A DNA stretch of 64,000 nucleotides, from NCBI GenBank assembly GCA_002746645.1, contig PDPU01000040.1:38501-102500 (forward strand). The letters are read 5' to 3'. The notes under the pieces were generated by a model, which ran no database searches, was not told where the DNA came from, and was given only the letters and a program-made list of their open reading frames with translations. A program made the translations under genes and the position numbers. The number at the start of each line of letters is the position of its first letter. Position 1 is the first letter of the stretch. Source of the DNA: Gammaproteobacteria bacterium (GTDB taxonomy: Bacteria > Pseudomonadota > Gammaproteobacteria > Granulosicoccales > Granulosicoccaceae). Shown here one piece after another: positions 37,222 through 46,390 of the stretch.

Positions 37222-39459
37222 ATGTCTTCAGCCGATGCACTCAAGAACGACCGTTCCGAGCACGACCAGATGCTCTGGCAGCGCTTCGCGGTCGAATTCC
37301 GCTTTCCCGTGGTGTTCACCGACGGCCTGTTCGTGGCAGGCAACCCGACACTGGCGGACACACTCGACGCGACGAACCCGGGTGAAATGACACACCGGGT
37401 GCTGTTCGTGATCGACCATGGCGTCGTTGCCGCCATGCCCTCGATCGTCCGTGACATCGAAGCACTGGTCGATGCCTCGGCGGATCGCATCGACATGATT
37501 GCCGCACCGCGCATCCTGCCAGGTGGCGAAGCGGTCAAGACCGATCTGGCTGCGATGACGGCACTGCAGAGTGAGGTTGCAGCCCTGCACCTTGATCGCC
37601 ACGCCTGGATCGTGGCCATCGGCGGCGGTGCCCTGCTCGACGCGGTCGGTCTCGTCGCCGCCACCTCACATCGCGGCATTCGCCATCTGCGCGTACCGAC
37701 CACCGTGCTTTCGCAGAACGATTCGGGCGTGGGCGTGAAGAACGGCGTGAACCTCTACGGCCAGAAGAACTGGCTCGGCACCTTTCGTCCGCCCGAGGCC
37801 GTGATCAACGACCATGCCTTCATCCGCGCACTCCCCGAGCGTGATCGTGTTGCCGGCATGGCCGAAGCAGTCAAGGTAGCGCTGATCCGTGACGCCGCAT
37901 TTCATCACTGGATAACAGAACAGCAGGAAGCACTGGCACGATTCGACGACGAGGCCATGAAGTACCTCATCCGCCGCTGCGCGGAACTGCACATGCAGCA
38001 GATCGGTACCGGTGGTGACCCTTTCGAAACCGGCAATGCGCGTCCGCTCGACTTCGGTCACTGGGCTGCACACCGGCTCGAGCAACTCAGTGGATATCAG
38101 TTGCGGCACGGTGAAGCCGTGGCGCTCGGCATTGCGCTCGACACACGCTACTCGGTGCTCGACGGCAGGCTCGAGGAAGGCCAGGACACAGCCGTGTGTC
38201 GGCTGCTCGAATCGCTCGGCTTCAAGCTCTGGCATGACAGCCTCGACACGCCCGGAGGCAACGGCAGGCTCGCCTTGCTGCAGGGGCTGGCCGACTTTCG
38301 TGAGCATCTCGGCGGCAAGCTCTGCATCACGCTGCTCGATGACATCGGGCGCGGTGTCGAAGTCGACGCCATGGATCACGCGAAGATCGAGGCCGCCATC
38401 GACTGGCTGCGGGCACGTGCAGGTGACCTAACGCAGAACAGCGGCACGAGCGAAAACCACCCACCGTCCAGCGAATCCGACAGCAACACCGGCATGAGTC
38501 CTGCGGCGATCGAGGCGAACGAAAGACCGGCAGCCAACGAAGCGCGACACGCCATGGCCTCGCGCTCGCCATCAACGGCTGCCGCCGCCGCATTGCTCGA
38601 TCAATGGCTCGACCAGCGTCTCGACGGCGACGACCGCGCGTGGCTGGCATCGCAGGTGGCGATCGTCGCGCAATCGCGCAACCGACGTGACCTGCACATC
38701 GCCCTCGGCCTCGCACCCCGCAGGCTCGGCAATGCCGACCTTTCCCTGAACGACGCGGAACGGACGCAGGCCGATGCCCTCTCCGGCGGCTGGCGTGCAG
38801 CGGGCTGGAGCATCGACGAAACGGCAAGAACCCGCCTGCTTCTCGCCGCCACCGAAGCACCGCTCGACTTCGGCGAGACCTTTGTCGACCTCTGCCGTTA
38901 CGCCGATCTCAGCGAAACCATCTGCTACTACCGCGCGACGGCAATCCTGCCCTGGAACCCGACCATCGACGCCCAGATGGGCGAAGCGCTCCGCAGCAAC
39001 GTGCGCGCCGTCTTCGAAGCCGTGGCGCACGACAACCCCTGGCCGCGCCAGCATTTCGACGAACAACGCTGGAACCAGATGGTGCTGAAGGCACTCTTCA
39101 TCGAAAGCCCCCTGTGGCCCTTCGTGGGCCTCGACGAGCGCGCCAACGCCGAGCTCGCTCGCATCCTGCACGACTACACCCACGAGCGCCGTGCCGCCGG
39201 ACGCAAGATCCGACCCGAACTCTGGCGCTGCCTGGCCCCGCATGCCAGTGGTGCCATGCTTGCAGAACTGCGCGACGTGGTCGAGACCGGCAGAGCACAC
39301 GAAGCGCTTGCCATTGCCCGAGCCCTGCCCCTCGCCGCCGCCGGCAGCGAAGCCGCTGTGCTCTGCAGCGAACTCGAACCAACGCACAAGGCCCTTTTCG
39401 AACGCGCTCGCGCGCTTGACTGGGCACAGATCGCCAACACCGAGGAAACCCTGCCATGA
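37222..39459 (+). CDS. eboDA: EboD-EboA fusion protein: 3-dehydroquinate-synthase-like enzyme plus EboA domain
   Basis: A 745-residue protein with two parts. Residues 1 to about 395 are a sugar-phosphate cyclase of the 3-dehydroquinate synthase fold. The NAD-binding GGGALLDAVG starts at 134, and the metal ligands Glu215 (MAEAVK), His280 (DFGHWAAHR) and His296 (LRHGEAVALG) are all present, so it is probably active. A low-complexity linker (about 396-440, Ser/Asn/Glu-rich) leads to an EboA domain (about 440-745) with WNQMVLKALFIESPLWPF, LDERANAELARILHDYTHER and RPELWRCLAPHA. In other species EboD and EboA are separate. The start ATG 37222 has GAGG 9 nt upstream. Its stop overlaps eboB (ATGA). 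Confidence 0.85.
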   Translation: MSSADALKNDRSEHDQMLWQRFAVEFRFPVVFTDGLFVAGNPTLADTLDATNPGEMTHRVLFVIDHGVVAAMPSIVRDIEALVDASADRIDMIAAPRILPGGEAVKTDLAAMTALQSEVAALHLDRHAWIVAIGGGALLDAVGLVAATSHRGIRHLRVPTTVLSQNDSGVGVKNGVNLYGQKNWLGTFRPPEAVINDHAFIRALPERDRVAGMAEAVKVALIRDAAFHHWITEQQEALARFDDEAMKYLIRRCAELHMQQIGTGGDPFETGNARPLDFGHWAAHRLEQLSGYQLRHGEAVALGIALDTRYSVLDGRLEEGQDTAVCRLLESLGFKLWHDSLDTPGGNGRLALLQGLADFREHLGGKLCITLLDDIGRGVEVDAMDHAKIEAAIDWLRARAGDLTQNSGTSENHPPSSESDSNTGMSPAAIEANERPAANEARHAMASRSPSTAAAAALLDQWLDQRLDGDDRAWLASQVAIVAQSRNRRDLHIALGLAPRRLGNADLSLNDAERTQADALSGGWRAAGWSIDETARTRLLLAATEAPLDFGETFVDLCRYADLSETICYYRATAILPWNPTIDAQMGEALRSNVRAVFEAVAHDNPWPRQHFDEQRWNQMVLKALFIESPLWPFVGLDERANAELARILHDYTHERRAAGRKIRPELWRCLAPHASGAMLAELRDVVETGRAHEALAIARALPLAAAGSEAAVLCSELEPTHKALFERARALDWAQIANTEETLP

Positions 39460-40382
39460 TGTTCATCGATCCGCACGCGCACATGATCTCGCGCACCACC
39501 GACGACTATCAGGCCATGGCCGATGCCGGCGTCGTGGCCGTGGTCGAGCCTGCCTTCTGGGTGGGTCAGCCGCGCACCTTCGTCGGCACCTACATCGACT
39601 ATCTCTCGAGCATTCTCGGCTTCGAGCGCTTTCGCGCCGGTCAGTTCGGCATCCGCCACTACTGCACCATCGGCCTGAATTCGAAGGAAGCCAACAACGA
39701 GGCACTGGCCGAAGGCGTCATGGACATCCTGCCGCGCTTCGCACTCAAGGAAGGCGTGGTGGGCATCGGCGAGATCGGCTACGACGAACAGAGCGAACTC
39801 GAGGACCGCTACTTCCGCGCCCAGCTCGAACTGGCGAAGGAACTGTCCCTGCCCGTGATGGTGCACACGCCACACCGCGACAAGATCCGCGGCACCCAGC
39901 GCTCGATGGACGTGGTCGAGGAGCACGGCATCGACCCCGGCATGGTCGTGATCGACCACAACAACGAGGAAACCGTGCAGGAAGTGCTCGACCGTGGCTA
40001 CTGGGCAGGCTTCTCGATCTACCCCTCCACCAAGATGGGCAACGCCCGCATGGTGGAACTCCTCGCCCACTACGGTGGTGAACGCATCATCGTCGATTCT
40101 GCCTGCGACTGGGGCATCTCCGACTCACTCGGCGTGGCCAAGACGGCAAGACTCGCGCTCGAGCGCGGCATCGACATCGAGGTCATCCGCCTCGTCTGCT
40201 ACCAGAACGCCCTGAGTGTCTACGGGCAGTCCGGCCAGATGCACGAACAGGACTGGCTCGACCCCGCACCGATCGACCAGCGTACCGTCTTCGAAGGCAA
40301 CAGCATTCTGCGCGGTGGACGTGATCCGGTGATTGCCGAAGGACCGAAGACGCGCGGCTGGGGAGACCTCCTGATCGAATAG
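39456..40382 (+). CDS. eboB: EboB, TatD-family metal-dependent hydrolase
   Basis: A 308-residue TIM-barrel protein. The metal site of TatD-type enzymes is complete: His7 and His9 (DPHAHM), Glu106 (GEIGYDE), His137 (VMVHTPH), His168 (VIDHNN) and Asp214 (DSACDWG). The family fits EboB of the ebo cluster, thought to act on a metabolite rather than DNA. It is coupled to eboDA by an ATGA overlap. Its stop lies one base from the stop of the convergent eboF gene. Confidence 0.88.
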   Translation: MMFIDPHAHMISRTTDDYQAMADAGVVAVVEPAFWVGQPRTFVGTYIDYLSSILGFERFRAGQFGIRHYCTIGLNSKEANNEALAEGVMDILPRFALKEGVVGIGEIGYDEQSELEDRYFRAQLELAKELSLPVMVHTPHRDKIRGTQRSMDVVEEHGIDPGMVVIDHNNEETVQEVLDRGYWAGFSIYPSTKMGNARMVELLAHYGGERIIVDSACDWGISDSLGVAKTARLALERGIDIEVIRLVCYQNALSVYGQSGQMHEQDWLDPAPIDQRTVFEGNSILRGGRDPVIAEGPKTRGWGDLLIE

Positions 40383-40383
40383 A

Positions 40384-41808
40384 TCAGGCGGCCTCCGCGC
40401 CACCCTCGTCAAGCGACGGCACCTTGTCACCGAAGACGTGCCGCAGCACCAGCGCCTTGACATCGCGCTGGTGCAGTTCACGTTCGGGCATCATCGCGGC
40501 ATTGCCGGTGATGCATACAGGCCCGGCCCCGGGCGCATCGGTGGGCCTGCCGTGCGAGCCACGCACCAGATCGGTACGGCCTGGCGAGATCACGTCGAGC
40601 AGGTTCCGGAACCCGAGCCGGCGCGCCGCCAGCCGCGAAGCCACCTTGAGCTTCGGCCAGCGGATGTCGGGATCGAGGAACAGTTCCACCGGATCGTAAC
40701 CGGGCTTGCGATGAATGTCGACGGTGCGCGCGTAGTCGGGCGCGCGCGCTTCATCGAGCCAGTAGTAGTAGCTGAACCAGCGATCCGCGCTGCTGATGGC
40801 CACGAGTTCACCCGAGCGCGGGTGGTCGAGCCCGGCAGCGCGCTTGCCACTCGTGTCGAGCACCGCTTCGATGCCGTCGACCGAACTCAGCAGCTGTTGT
40901 ACCTCCCGGACACGATCCGGTACATTCACGTAGATGTGTGCGATCTGATGGTCGGCAACGGCGAAGGCCACGCTGGCACCGGCATCGAGCTGCTCACGCC
41001 CCTGCTCGTTCCTTGTCGCCACGAGTCCCGCTTCCCTGAGCACCCGATTGATGTGCACGGCATCGCTCACCGGCGTGATGCCGTACTCGCTGACGACAAT
41101 GACGTCGCGCCCCTGGCGATCGGCCTGTTCGATCAGCTCGCCGCAGAGCGCATCGACGTCGCGGAGGTCCCGCTGCAGTTCGGGGTGCGATGCATCGGGC
41201 CCGAGGCGCTGCAGGTTGTAGTCGAGATGCGGCAGATAGGTCAGCGCGAGTGTCGGCTGCCGCGTGTCGATCACGTAGCGCGTGGCATCGCTGATCCAGC
41301 GGCTCGAGCTGATGTCGGCCATCGGCCCCCAGAAGGTGAACAGCGGAAACTGCCCGAAACGCGCATCGAGTTCATCGTGCAGAGCGGCTGGCGCCGCATA
41401 GTGATCGGGAATCTTGCGCCCATCGGCCGGATACATCGGCCGCGGTGTCGCGCTCCACTCCACACTCGAATACATGTTGTACCACCAGAACATCTTGGCG
41501 GTGGTGAAGCCCGGGTCGATTCTGCGCCCGGCATCCCAGAGCCGTTCGCCGTTCACGAGATGGTTCGACTGACGCCACAGCCAGACTTCGGCCAGGTCGC
41601 GAAAATACCAGCCGTTGGCAACGATGCCATGCTCGCTCGGATCGAGCCCCGTGAGCATCGTGGTCTGTGCCGACGTGGTCACGGCCGGTGTGGTCGCAGC
41701 CAGCGGTCTGAGGGCTCCGCGCGCGGCAAGTGCCTGGAGGTTCGGCGTGTGTTCGCCGACGAGATCGGGGGTCAGCCCGACCACGAGGATGACGAGGGTC
41801 TTGTTCAT
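40384..41808 (-). CDS. eboF: EboF-like type I phosphodiesterase / alkaline-phosphatase-superfamily protein
   Basis: A 474-residue protein with the nucleotide pyrophosphatase fold. The N-terminal strand (TLVILVVGLTPDLVGEHTPNL) ends in a nucleophile region TTPAVTTSAQTTMLTG, with Thr44 or Thr45 the probable nucleophile. HGIVANGWYF, YLPHLDYNLQR and VADHQIAHIYV supply metal ligands, though SEYG replaces the usual SDHG. No signal peptide is visible. It is the only ebo gene on the minus strand here. It faces eboB tail to tail and is divergent from eboC, with 94 nt between them. ATG 41808 matches the family start. Confidence 0.82.
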   Translation of the reverse strand: MNKTLVILVVGLTPDLVGEHTPNLQALAARGALRPLAATTPAVTTSAQTTMLTGLDPSEHGIVANGWYFRDLAEVWLWRQSNHLVNGERLWDAGRRIDPGFTTAKMFWWYNMYSSVEWSATPRPMYPADGRKIPDHYAAPAALHDELDARFGQFPLFTFWGPMADISSSRWISDATRYVIDTRQPTLALTYLPHLDYNLQRLGPDASHPELQRDLRDVDALCGELIEQADRQGRDVIVVSEYGITPVSDAVHINRVLREAGLVATRNEQGREQLDAGASVAFAVADHQIAHIYVNVPDRVREVQQLLSSVDGIEAVLDTSGKRAAGLDHPRSGELVAISSADRWFSYYYWLDEARAPDYARTVDIHRKPGYDPVELFLDPDIRWPKLKVASRLAARRLGFRNLLDVISPGRTDLVRGSHGRPTDAPGAGPVCITGNAAMMPERELHQRDVKALVLRHVFGDKVPSLDEGGAEAA

Positions 41809-41902
41809 GTGCGGCTTGCAGAGTGATCCGGTAACGGGGGCCGTACCTGCAATTCCCTTACCGTCCCGGCATTTTCCGGCCCGCACCTTGCAGATCAGTG
41901 CC

Positions 41903-42910
41903 ATGAACCGGCACCTCTCCACCTTCCTCACTCTCGGGCGCGTGTCCAACCTCCCCACGGTCTGGACCAACGTGCTCGCCGGTGCCGTCATCGCGGGTGG
42001 CCCGGGCGATGTCGCGAGCACCGCCCTGCTGATGTTCGCGATGTCTCTTGCCTACATCGGCGGCATGTTCCTGAACGACGCTGCCGACGCCGCAATCGAT
42101 GCACGGGAACGCGCCGAGCGACCGATTCCGCTCGGGCTCGTCCGTTGCCGTGACGTGACCATCGCCGGTATTGCGATGCTTGCCCTGTCCATCGCCATCG
42201 TCGTGTTCGGTTTCCATCACCGTCCCGCCGCGGGTATCGCCGCGGTGCTGCTCGCGCTGGCCATCGTGCTCTACGACCTCTGGCACAAGGGCAACCGTTT
42301 CGCGCCGCTGCTCATGGGAGCCTGCCGGATGCTGGTCTACGTGGTCGCGGGATTCGCGCTCGGCGACCTTTGCGGAAGCGCGGGCGCATCTGCGGGCGCA
42401 TCTGCGGACGCATCTGCGGACGCATCTGCGGGCGCACTTGCGGGCGCACTTGCGGGCACACTCGCCGGCAACGTCCAGCCCCTGCTGTATGTCGCTGCAC
42501 TGGCGCTGCTGCTCTATCTTGTCGGGCTCACCGCCATCGCCGCTCAGGAAACACGCACGACACTCCGTTCACTACGCCCGCTGGCACTGCTGCTGGCGCC
42601 GCTTCCCATCTCGGCCATCATGGTCGTGCACCAACTCGCCAGCGGCCATCCAGGCAATGGCAGTGCCTGGCTCGCCGCCGCCCTGCTGCTGTCACTGTGG
42701 CTTGCCCATGTACTGACACTGCTCGACGCAGGCCGCCGCGGAAGAGGCCGTCCGGGTCACATTCCGACGGCCGTCGGCGCCATGCTGGCCGGCATCTCGC
42801 TCGTGGATGCCCTGTTGATCGCAGCCTTCGCCGGCTGGCCACCGATGCTTCTTGCCGTCGCCGGTGGCTTGCTGACTTTGGCCGCACAAAGGGTTATCGT
42901 CCCCACCTGA
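41903..42910 (+). CDS. eboC: EboC, UbiA-family prenyltransferase
   Basis: A 335-residue inner-membrane protein with about nine helices. The first Mg-prenyl-diphosphate motif NDAADAAIDARERAERPIP and the second, YDLWHKG, are both intact, so prenyl transfer is likely. In ebo clusters EboC is thought to attach a lipid anchor or help carry a precursor across the membrane. Between helices (residues about 160-188) lies an Ala/Gly/Ser/Asp run encoded by a 12-bp tandem repeat; its length probably varies among strains. It is 33 nt upstream of the sulfotransferase gene. Confidence 0.88.
   Translation: MNRHLSTFLTLGRVSNLPTVWTNVLAGAVIAGGPGDVASTALLMFAMSLAYIGGMFLNDAADAAIDARERAERPIPLGLVRCRDVTIAGIAMLALSIAIVVFGFHHRPAAGIAAVLLALAIVLYDLWHKGNRFAPLLMGACRMLVYVVAGFALGDLCGSAGASAGASADASADASAGALAGALAGTLAGNVQPLLYVAALALLLYLVGLTAIAAQETRTTLRSLRPLALLLAPLPISAIMVVHQLASGHPGNGSAWLAAALLLSLWLAHVLTLLDAGRRGRGRPGHIPTAVGAMLAGISLVDALLIAAFAGWPPMLLAVAGGLLTLAAQRVIVPT
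42380..42462 (+). repeat. 12-bp tandem repeat within eboC
   Basis: About seven imperfect copies of a 12-bp unit (GCGGGCGCATCT with A/C variants) encode (A/D)(G/D)AS or AGAL tetrapeptides. The unit keeps the frame, so copy-number changes would alter a loop rather than break the protein. Confidence 0.85.
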
Positions 42911-42943
42911 TTCCCGCACCGCACGAGCCGCACCGTCCGACCC

Positions 42944-44194
42944 ATGCACCTGCCCCTGTTCACCCGCCTCAAGGCGTTGCCCGGCCGGTGTCTGTCGCTG
43001 CTGCGACAATGGCTGTGGCCGGAACACTGGCCCGGCACCGCACGCTATCTGCAGCGTCTGGTGATTCTCGCCATCGCGCTACCCCCCTTCGTACTGCTGC
43101 AGGCCGCACATCTGGTCGGTTTCCTGCTCGACGAAGTGCTGTTCCGCCGCCATCGCGAGGTCGAAGTGCGCGCGCCCGTGTTCGTGCTGGGCGTACCGAG
43201 AAGCGGCACCACCTTCACGCATCGCCTGCTCGCCGCAGAACCCACGTTCACCACCCTGACCCTGTGGGAATGCGTGTTCGCGCCGAGCATCAGCGAACGC
43301 TACGTCTTCGCGGGCCTTGCCAGGCTCGATGGTCTGATCGGTCGCCCCGTCGGTCGCCTGCTGCACTGGCTGTCTGCGCGAATGGCAAGGATGACAGGCG
43401 ACGTGCACCCCACCGCACTCGGTTCGCCCGAAGAGGATTTCCTGACACTGCTGCCAACCCTCGACTGCTTCCTGCTCGTCATTGCCTTTCCCGAGGCGAA
43501 GTGGTTGTGGCAGTTGACACGCGGCGACCGGGACCTTCTCGAGGAGGCTGACGGACGTTGCCCACCGCTCGACGACACCCTGTTCTGGTATCGCCAGCTT
43601 CTGCAGAAACACCTGTTCTTTCATGGCGAATCGCTGACGCTGCTGTCGAAGAATGCTTCCTTTGCCGGGCTTGCACTGTCACTCGAGAAGCACTTTCCCG
43701 ATTGCCGCATCGTCATCTGCGAGCGCGACGCGGGCCGCGTGCTGCAGTCGCAGTTTCGCTCTCTGGCCGACGCAAGACGATTTTTCGGCACCGACACCAC
43801 GCACCTTGCCACAACGAGCAGGGACCACCACACAGGCAATGCCACCGAACGCGGCAATCCGCTCGGTCTGCTGTTCGAGCGCGAACTTGTGGACACCCTG
43901 GCGCACTATTACGAGAATCTGGAACTGCTCGAGGCAACGCTGCCGCCTGAGCGCTGTATTCGCGTACCATTGGAGGCACTGTCCGGTGACACCGGGCCGA
44001 TGTTCCAACAGTTATGCCGACAACTGACTATTCCCTGTGGCGATGGGCTCATGGCAGCCATCGAACAATACCGCAGCGAACCCGCGAATGCATCACCGAA
44101 AACCGGCGCCGGCAGCCGTCATCTCGACGTGAGCCTGCACGACATCAACCGTCGCTTCGCACGCTGGATGAAACCACGCTCGGAACCGCTCTGA
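42944..44194 (+). CDS. Membrane-associated sulfotransferase family protein
   Basis: A 416-residue protein. A hydrophobic stretch near the N-terminus (about 39-66) precedes the PAPS 5'-phosphosulfate loop GVPRSGTT at 83-90. The 3'-phosphate region appears as VICERDAGRVLQSQFRSL. It fits the sulfotransferase_3 group that sulfates glycans or lipids. It follows eboC and precedes a glycosyltransferase, so it probably adds sulfate to the same product. The acceptor is unknown. I do not recall a sulfotransferase as part of the core ebo set, so its presence here may define a variant. Confidence 0.75.
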   Translation: MHLPLFTRLKALPGRCLSLLRQWLWPEHWPGTARYLQRLVILAIALPPFVLLQAAHLVGFLLDEVLFRRHREVEVRAPVFVLGVPRSGTTFTHRLLAAEPTFTTLTLWECVFAPSISERYVFAGLARLDGLIGRPVGRLLHWLSARMARMTGDVHPTALGSPEEDFLTLLPTLDCFLLVIAFPEAKWLWQLTRGDRDLLEEADGRCPPLDDTLFWYRQLLQKHLFFHGESLTLLSKNASFAGLALSLEKHFPDCRIVICERDAGRVLQSQFRSLADARRFFGTDTTHLATTSRDHHTGNATERGNPLGLLFERELVDTLAHYYENLELLEATLPPERCIRVPLEALSGDTGPMFQQLCRQLTIPCGDGLMAAIEQYRSEPANASPKTGAGSRHLDVSLHDINRRFARWMKPRSEPL

Positions 44195-44279
44195 ACGCCA
44201 CGGTGTCGACAGCGCGCGCGGGATACCCCTCATCATCCTGCCAGCCGACGCTCCAACGACATTCCATGGGAGTGCCGGC

Positions 44280-45629
44280 ATGATCGATTCAGCCACGTCA
44301 ACCTCCTCCGTAGCGCCACGGTCCGGCACGCCGCTGCCCGACTCAGGTCACTGCCCTCAGCATCAACGCCCGCTGCGCGTCGCCATCCTCTGCGATGCCG
44401 TTCCGGGTCGCAACGGTGTCGGCGCCTACTACACCGATCTCTGCGACCAGTTCGAGGCACGCGGTCTGAGGACGCTGCTGCTGCACCCGAAAAGCCCGAA
44501 GGCGGGTGGCTATCGTTATCTCTCGGCCCCGCTGCCGGGCGACAACACACAGCGCATCTCGATGCCGCGTCCGTTGAGGCTCTGGCGCGCCGTCACCCGT
44601 TTCCGGCCCGACGTACTCGTCACACCCACGCCCGGCCCCTTCGGCCTTTCGGCGGTATCGATCAGCGGGCGGCTCGGCATCCCACTGGTCACGGGCTTTC
44701 ACACGCACTACGAGGCACTGGCGGAGATCTACTGGCACAACTGGTGGGGCAACGTCAGCCGCTGGTACCTCACGCGCTGCAACCACTACATGTTCGACCA
44801 CAGCGAACTGGTGCTCGCCAACTCTCCGGAGATGATCGAGCAGGCAAGGCACTTTCGCGCCGGTGACAAGGTCAGGCTCATGGGCACATCGGTGCCGGCC
44901 GAACTCATCGACCGTCCCGTTGCGCCGCTGCATCGACAACCGCGGCGCATTCTCTTCGCCGGACGCCTCGCCGACGAGAAGAACCTCCCGGCCATCATCG
45001 ATGCGGCGCGCCGCCACCCCGATCTCCGGTTCACGATTGCGGGCGATGGCCCCCTGATGCGCTGGACGCGCGCGCAGGCAGCGGCGTTGCCGAACCTCAC
45101 CGTTCCCGGCTGGATTGCACGTGATCAGCTCATCAACGCCATCGATGGGCATGACGTGCTGTTGCTGCCCTCGAAGGTCGAATCCTTCGGCACGGTGGCA
45201 CTGGAAGGCATGGCTCGCGGGCGCCTCGTGATGGTGTCGGAAACCTGCGGCATCGCCACCTGGCCCGAACTCGAAGGCACGCTGCACGTGATCCGCAGGG
45301 ACGAATCGGCCAGCGACTCGCTGTCCCGGCTGTGCGCGGCGGATGCCGACAGCCGTCTCATGATGGCCTCCACGGCTCGTGACGCCGCCTGCGCACTGAA
45401 CCGCTGGAACATCGACAACTGGATCGCGCGGCTCGAGGCGGTATCGAAACACCATGCCGGCAGTCTCGCCACGCTCGTGGAAACCGGTATCGAGAACCTC
45501 GCGGTCAGGGAGCCACACCGCCCCGCCAGAGTCACGGCCACGGCCACGGCAACAACCACGTCTTCGCACGCTTCTTCGCCGACGCGGGAAACCGGCAGAC
45601 TCCACGAAGCCGAACTCGACGATGCCTGA
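44280..45629 (+). CDS. Family GT4 glycosyltransferase
   Basis: A 449-residue GT-B protein. The N-lobe begins LRVAILCDAVPGRNGVGAYY. The C-lobe has ILFAGRLADEKNLPAIIDA and the donor-binding SKVESFGTVALEGMARG, where glutamates contact the nucleotide sugar. This layout resembles diacylglycerol or phosphatidylinositol glycosyltransferases such as PimB/MgtA. The last 40 residues are Thr/Ala/Ser-rich with a short 6-bp repeat. Its stop lies 8 nt inside the next gene, so both are translated together. Confidence 0.85.
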   Translation: MIDSATSTSSVAPRSGTPLPDSGHCPQHQRPLRVAILCDAVPGRNGVGAYYTDLCDQFEARGLRTLLLHPKSPKAGGYRYLSAPLPGDNTQRISMPRPLRLWRAVTRFRPDVLVTPTPGPFGLSAVSISGRLGIPLVTGFHTHYEALAEIYWHNWWGNVSRWYLTRCNHYMFDHSELVLANSPEMIEQARHFRAGDKVRLMGTSVPAELIDRPVAPLHRQPRRILFAGRLADEKNLPAIIDAARRHPDLRFTIAGDGPLMRWTRAQAAALPNLTVPGWIARDQLINAIDGHDVLLLPSKVESFGTVALEGMARGRLVMVSETCGIATWPELEGTLHVIRRDESASDSLSRLCAADADSRLMMASTARDAACALNRWNIDNWIARLEAVSKHHAGSLATLVETGIENLAVREPHRPARVTATATATTTSSHASSPTRETGRLHEAELDDA

Positions 45630-46368
45630 GCCGGCCCATCATGCCATCGTCAGCATCCACGACGTCATGCCGCACACGCTCGACGCGGTGGCGGAGTGCC
45701 TGGCACTGACCGACAGACACGGCATCGGCAAGATGCTGCTGCTCGTGGTCCCGGGGTGCAACTGGCAAGCGGAGGACATCGCACGCATACGCGAATGGGT
45801 TGATCAGGGCCACACACTGGCCGGTCACGGCTGGGTACATGACAGCGGCAAGCCGAAGCACCTTCGGCACCGCATTCATTCGGCACTGATTTCTCGTCAG
45901 GTCGCCGAGCATCTGGCGCTCGACGCCGATGGCATCACGGAACTCGTCTCTCGTTGCCACGCCTGGTTCGCATCGGTGAGTCTGCCCACGCCCGAGATCT
46001 ATGTCCCGCCCGCCTGGGCCATGGGTTCGATCAGCCGTGAGCAGCTGTCAACGACAGGCTTTCGCTGGTTCGAATACCAGCACGGCATTCTCGATACCGC
46101 AGGGCGTGGCCGCTTCCACCGCATGGCCGTTACGGGCTTCGAGGCCGATACGCCATTCAGACGTTTCTTCCTGCGGCACTGGAACCGGCTCAATGCCCGT
46201 CTCGCTACAGCCGCCCATCCGGGGCGGCTGTCGATACACCCGAACGACCCCGCGTTGCTGCTTGCCGACCAACTTGAAGATCTGCTGGCAAGTTGCACTC
46301 CCGTTCAGCTTGAATCACTGGCTGGCGCCGATGCGAACTCGGTCGCCAATGAAGCCTCATCGCTCTGA
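45622..46368 (+). CDS. DUF2334 polysaccharide-deacetylase-like protein
   Basis: A 248-residue protein. The SIHDV motif at 11-15 supplies the catalytic Asp with a preceding His, and AGHGWVH near residue 78 supplies metal-binding histidines; these are marks of DUF2334 deacetylases. HPNDPALL near the end matches the last motif. It probably removes an N-acetyl group from a sugar placed by the preceding glycosyltransferase. ATG 45622 overlaps the upstream gene by 8 nt. It is the last gene of the plus-strand eboC group and converges with phaB. Confidence 0.8.
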   Translation: MPEPAHHAIVSIHDVMPHTLDAVAECLALTDRHGIGKMLLLVVPGCNWQAEDIARIREWVDQGHTLAGHGWVHDSGKPKHLRHRIHSALISRQVAEHLALDADGITELVSRCHAWFASVSLPTPEIYVPPAWAMGSISREQLSTTGFRWFEYQHGILDTAGRGRFHRMAVTGFEADTPFRRFFLRHWNRLNARLATAAHPGRLSIHPNDPALLLADQLEDLLASCTPVQLESLAGADANSVANEASSL

Positions 46369-46390
46369 CACCAGCACATGCCCTCGAAAA

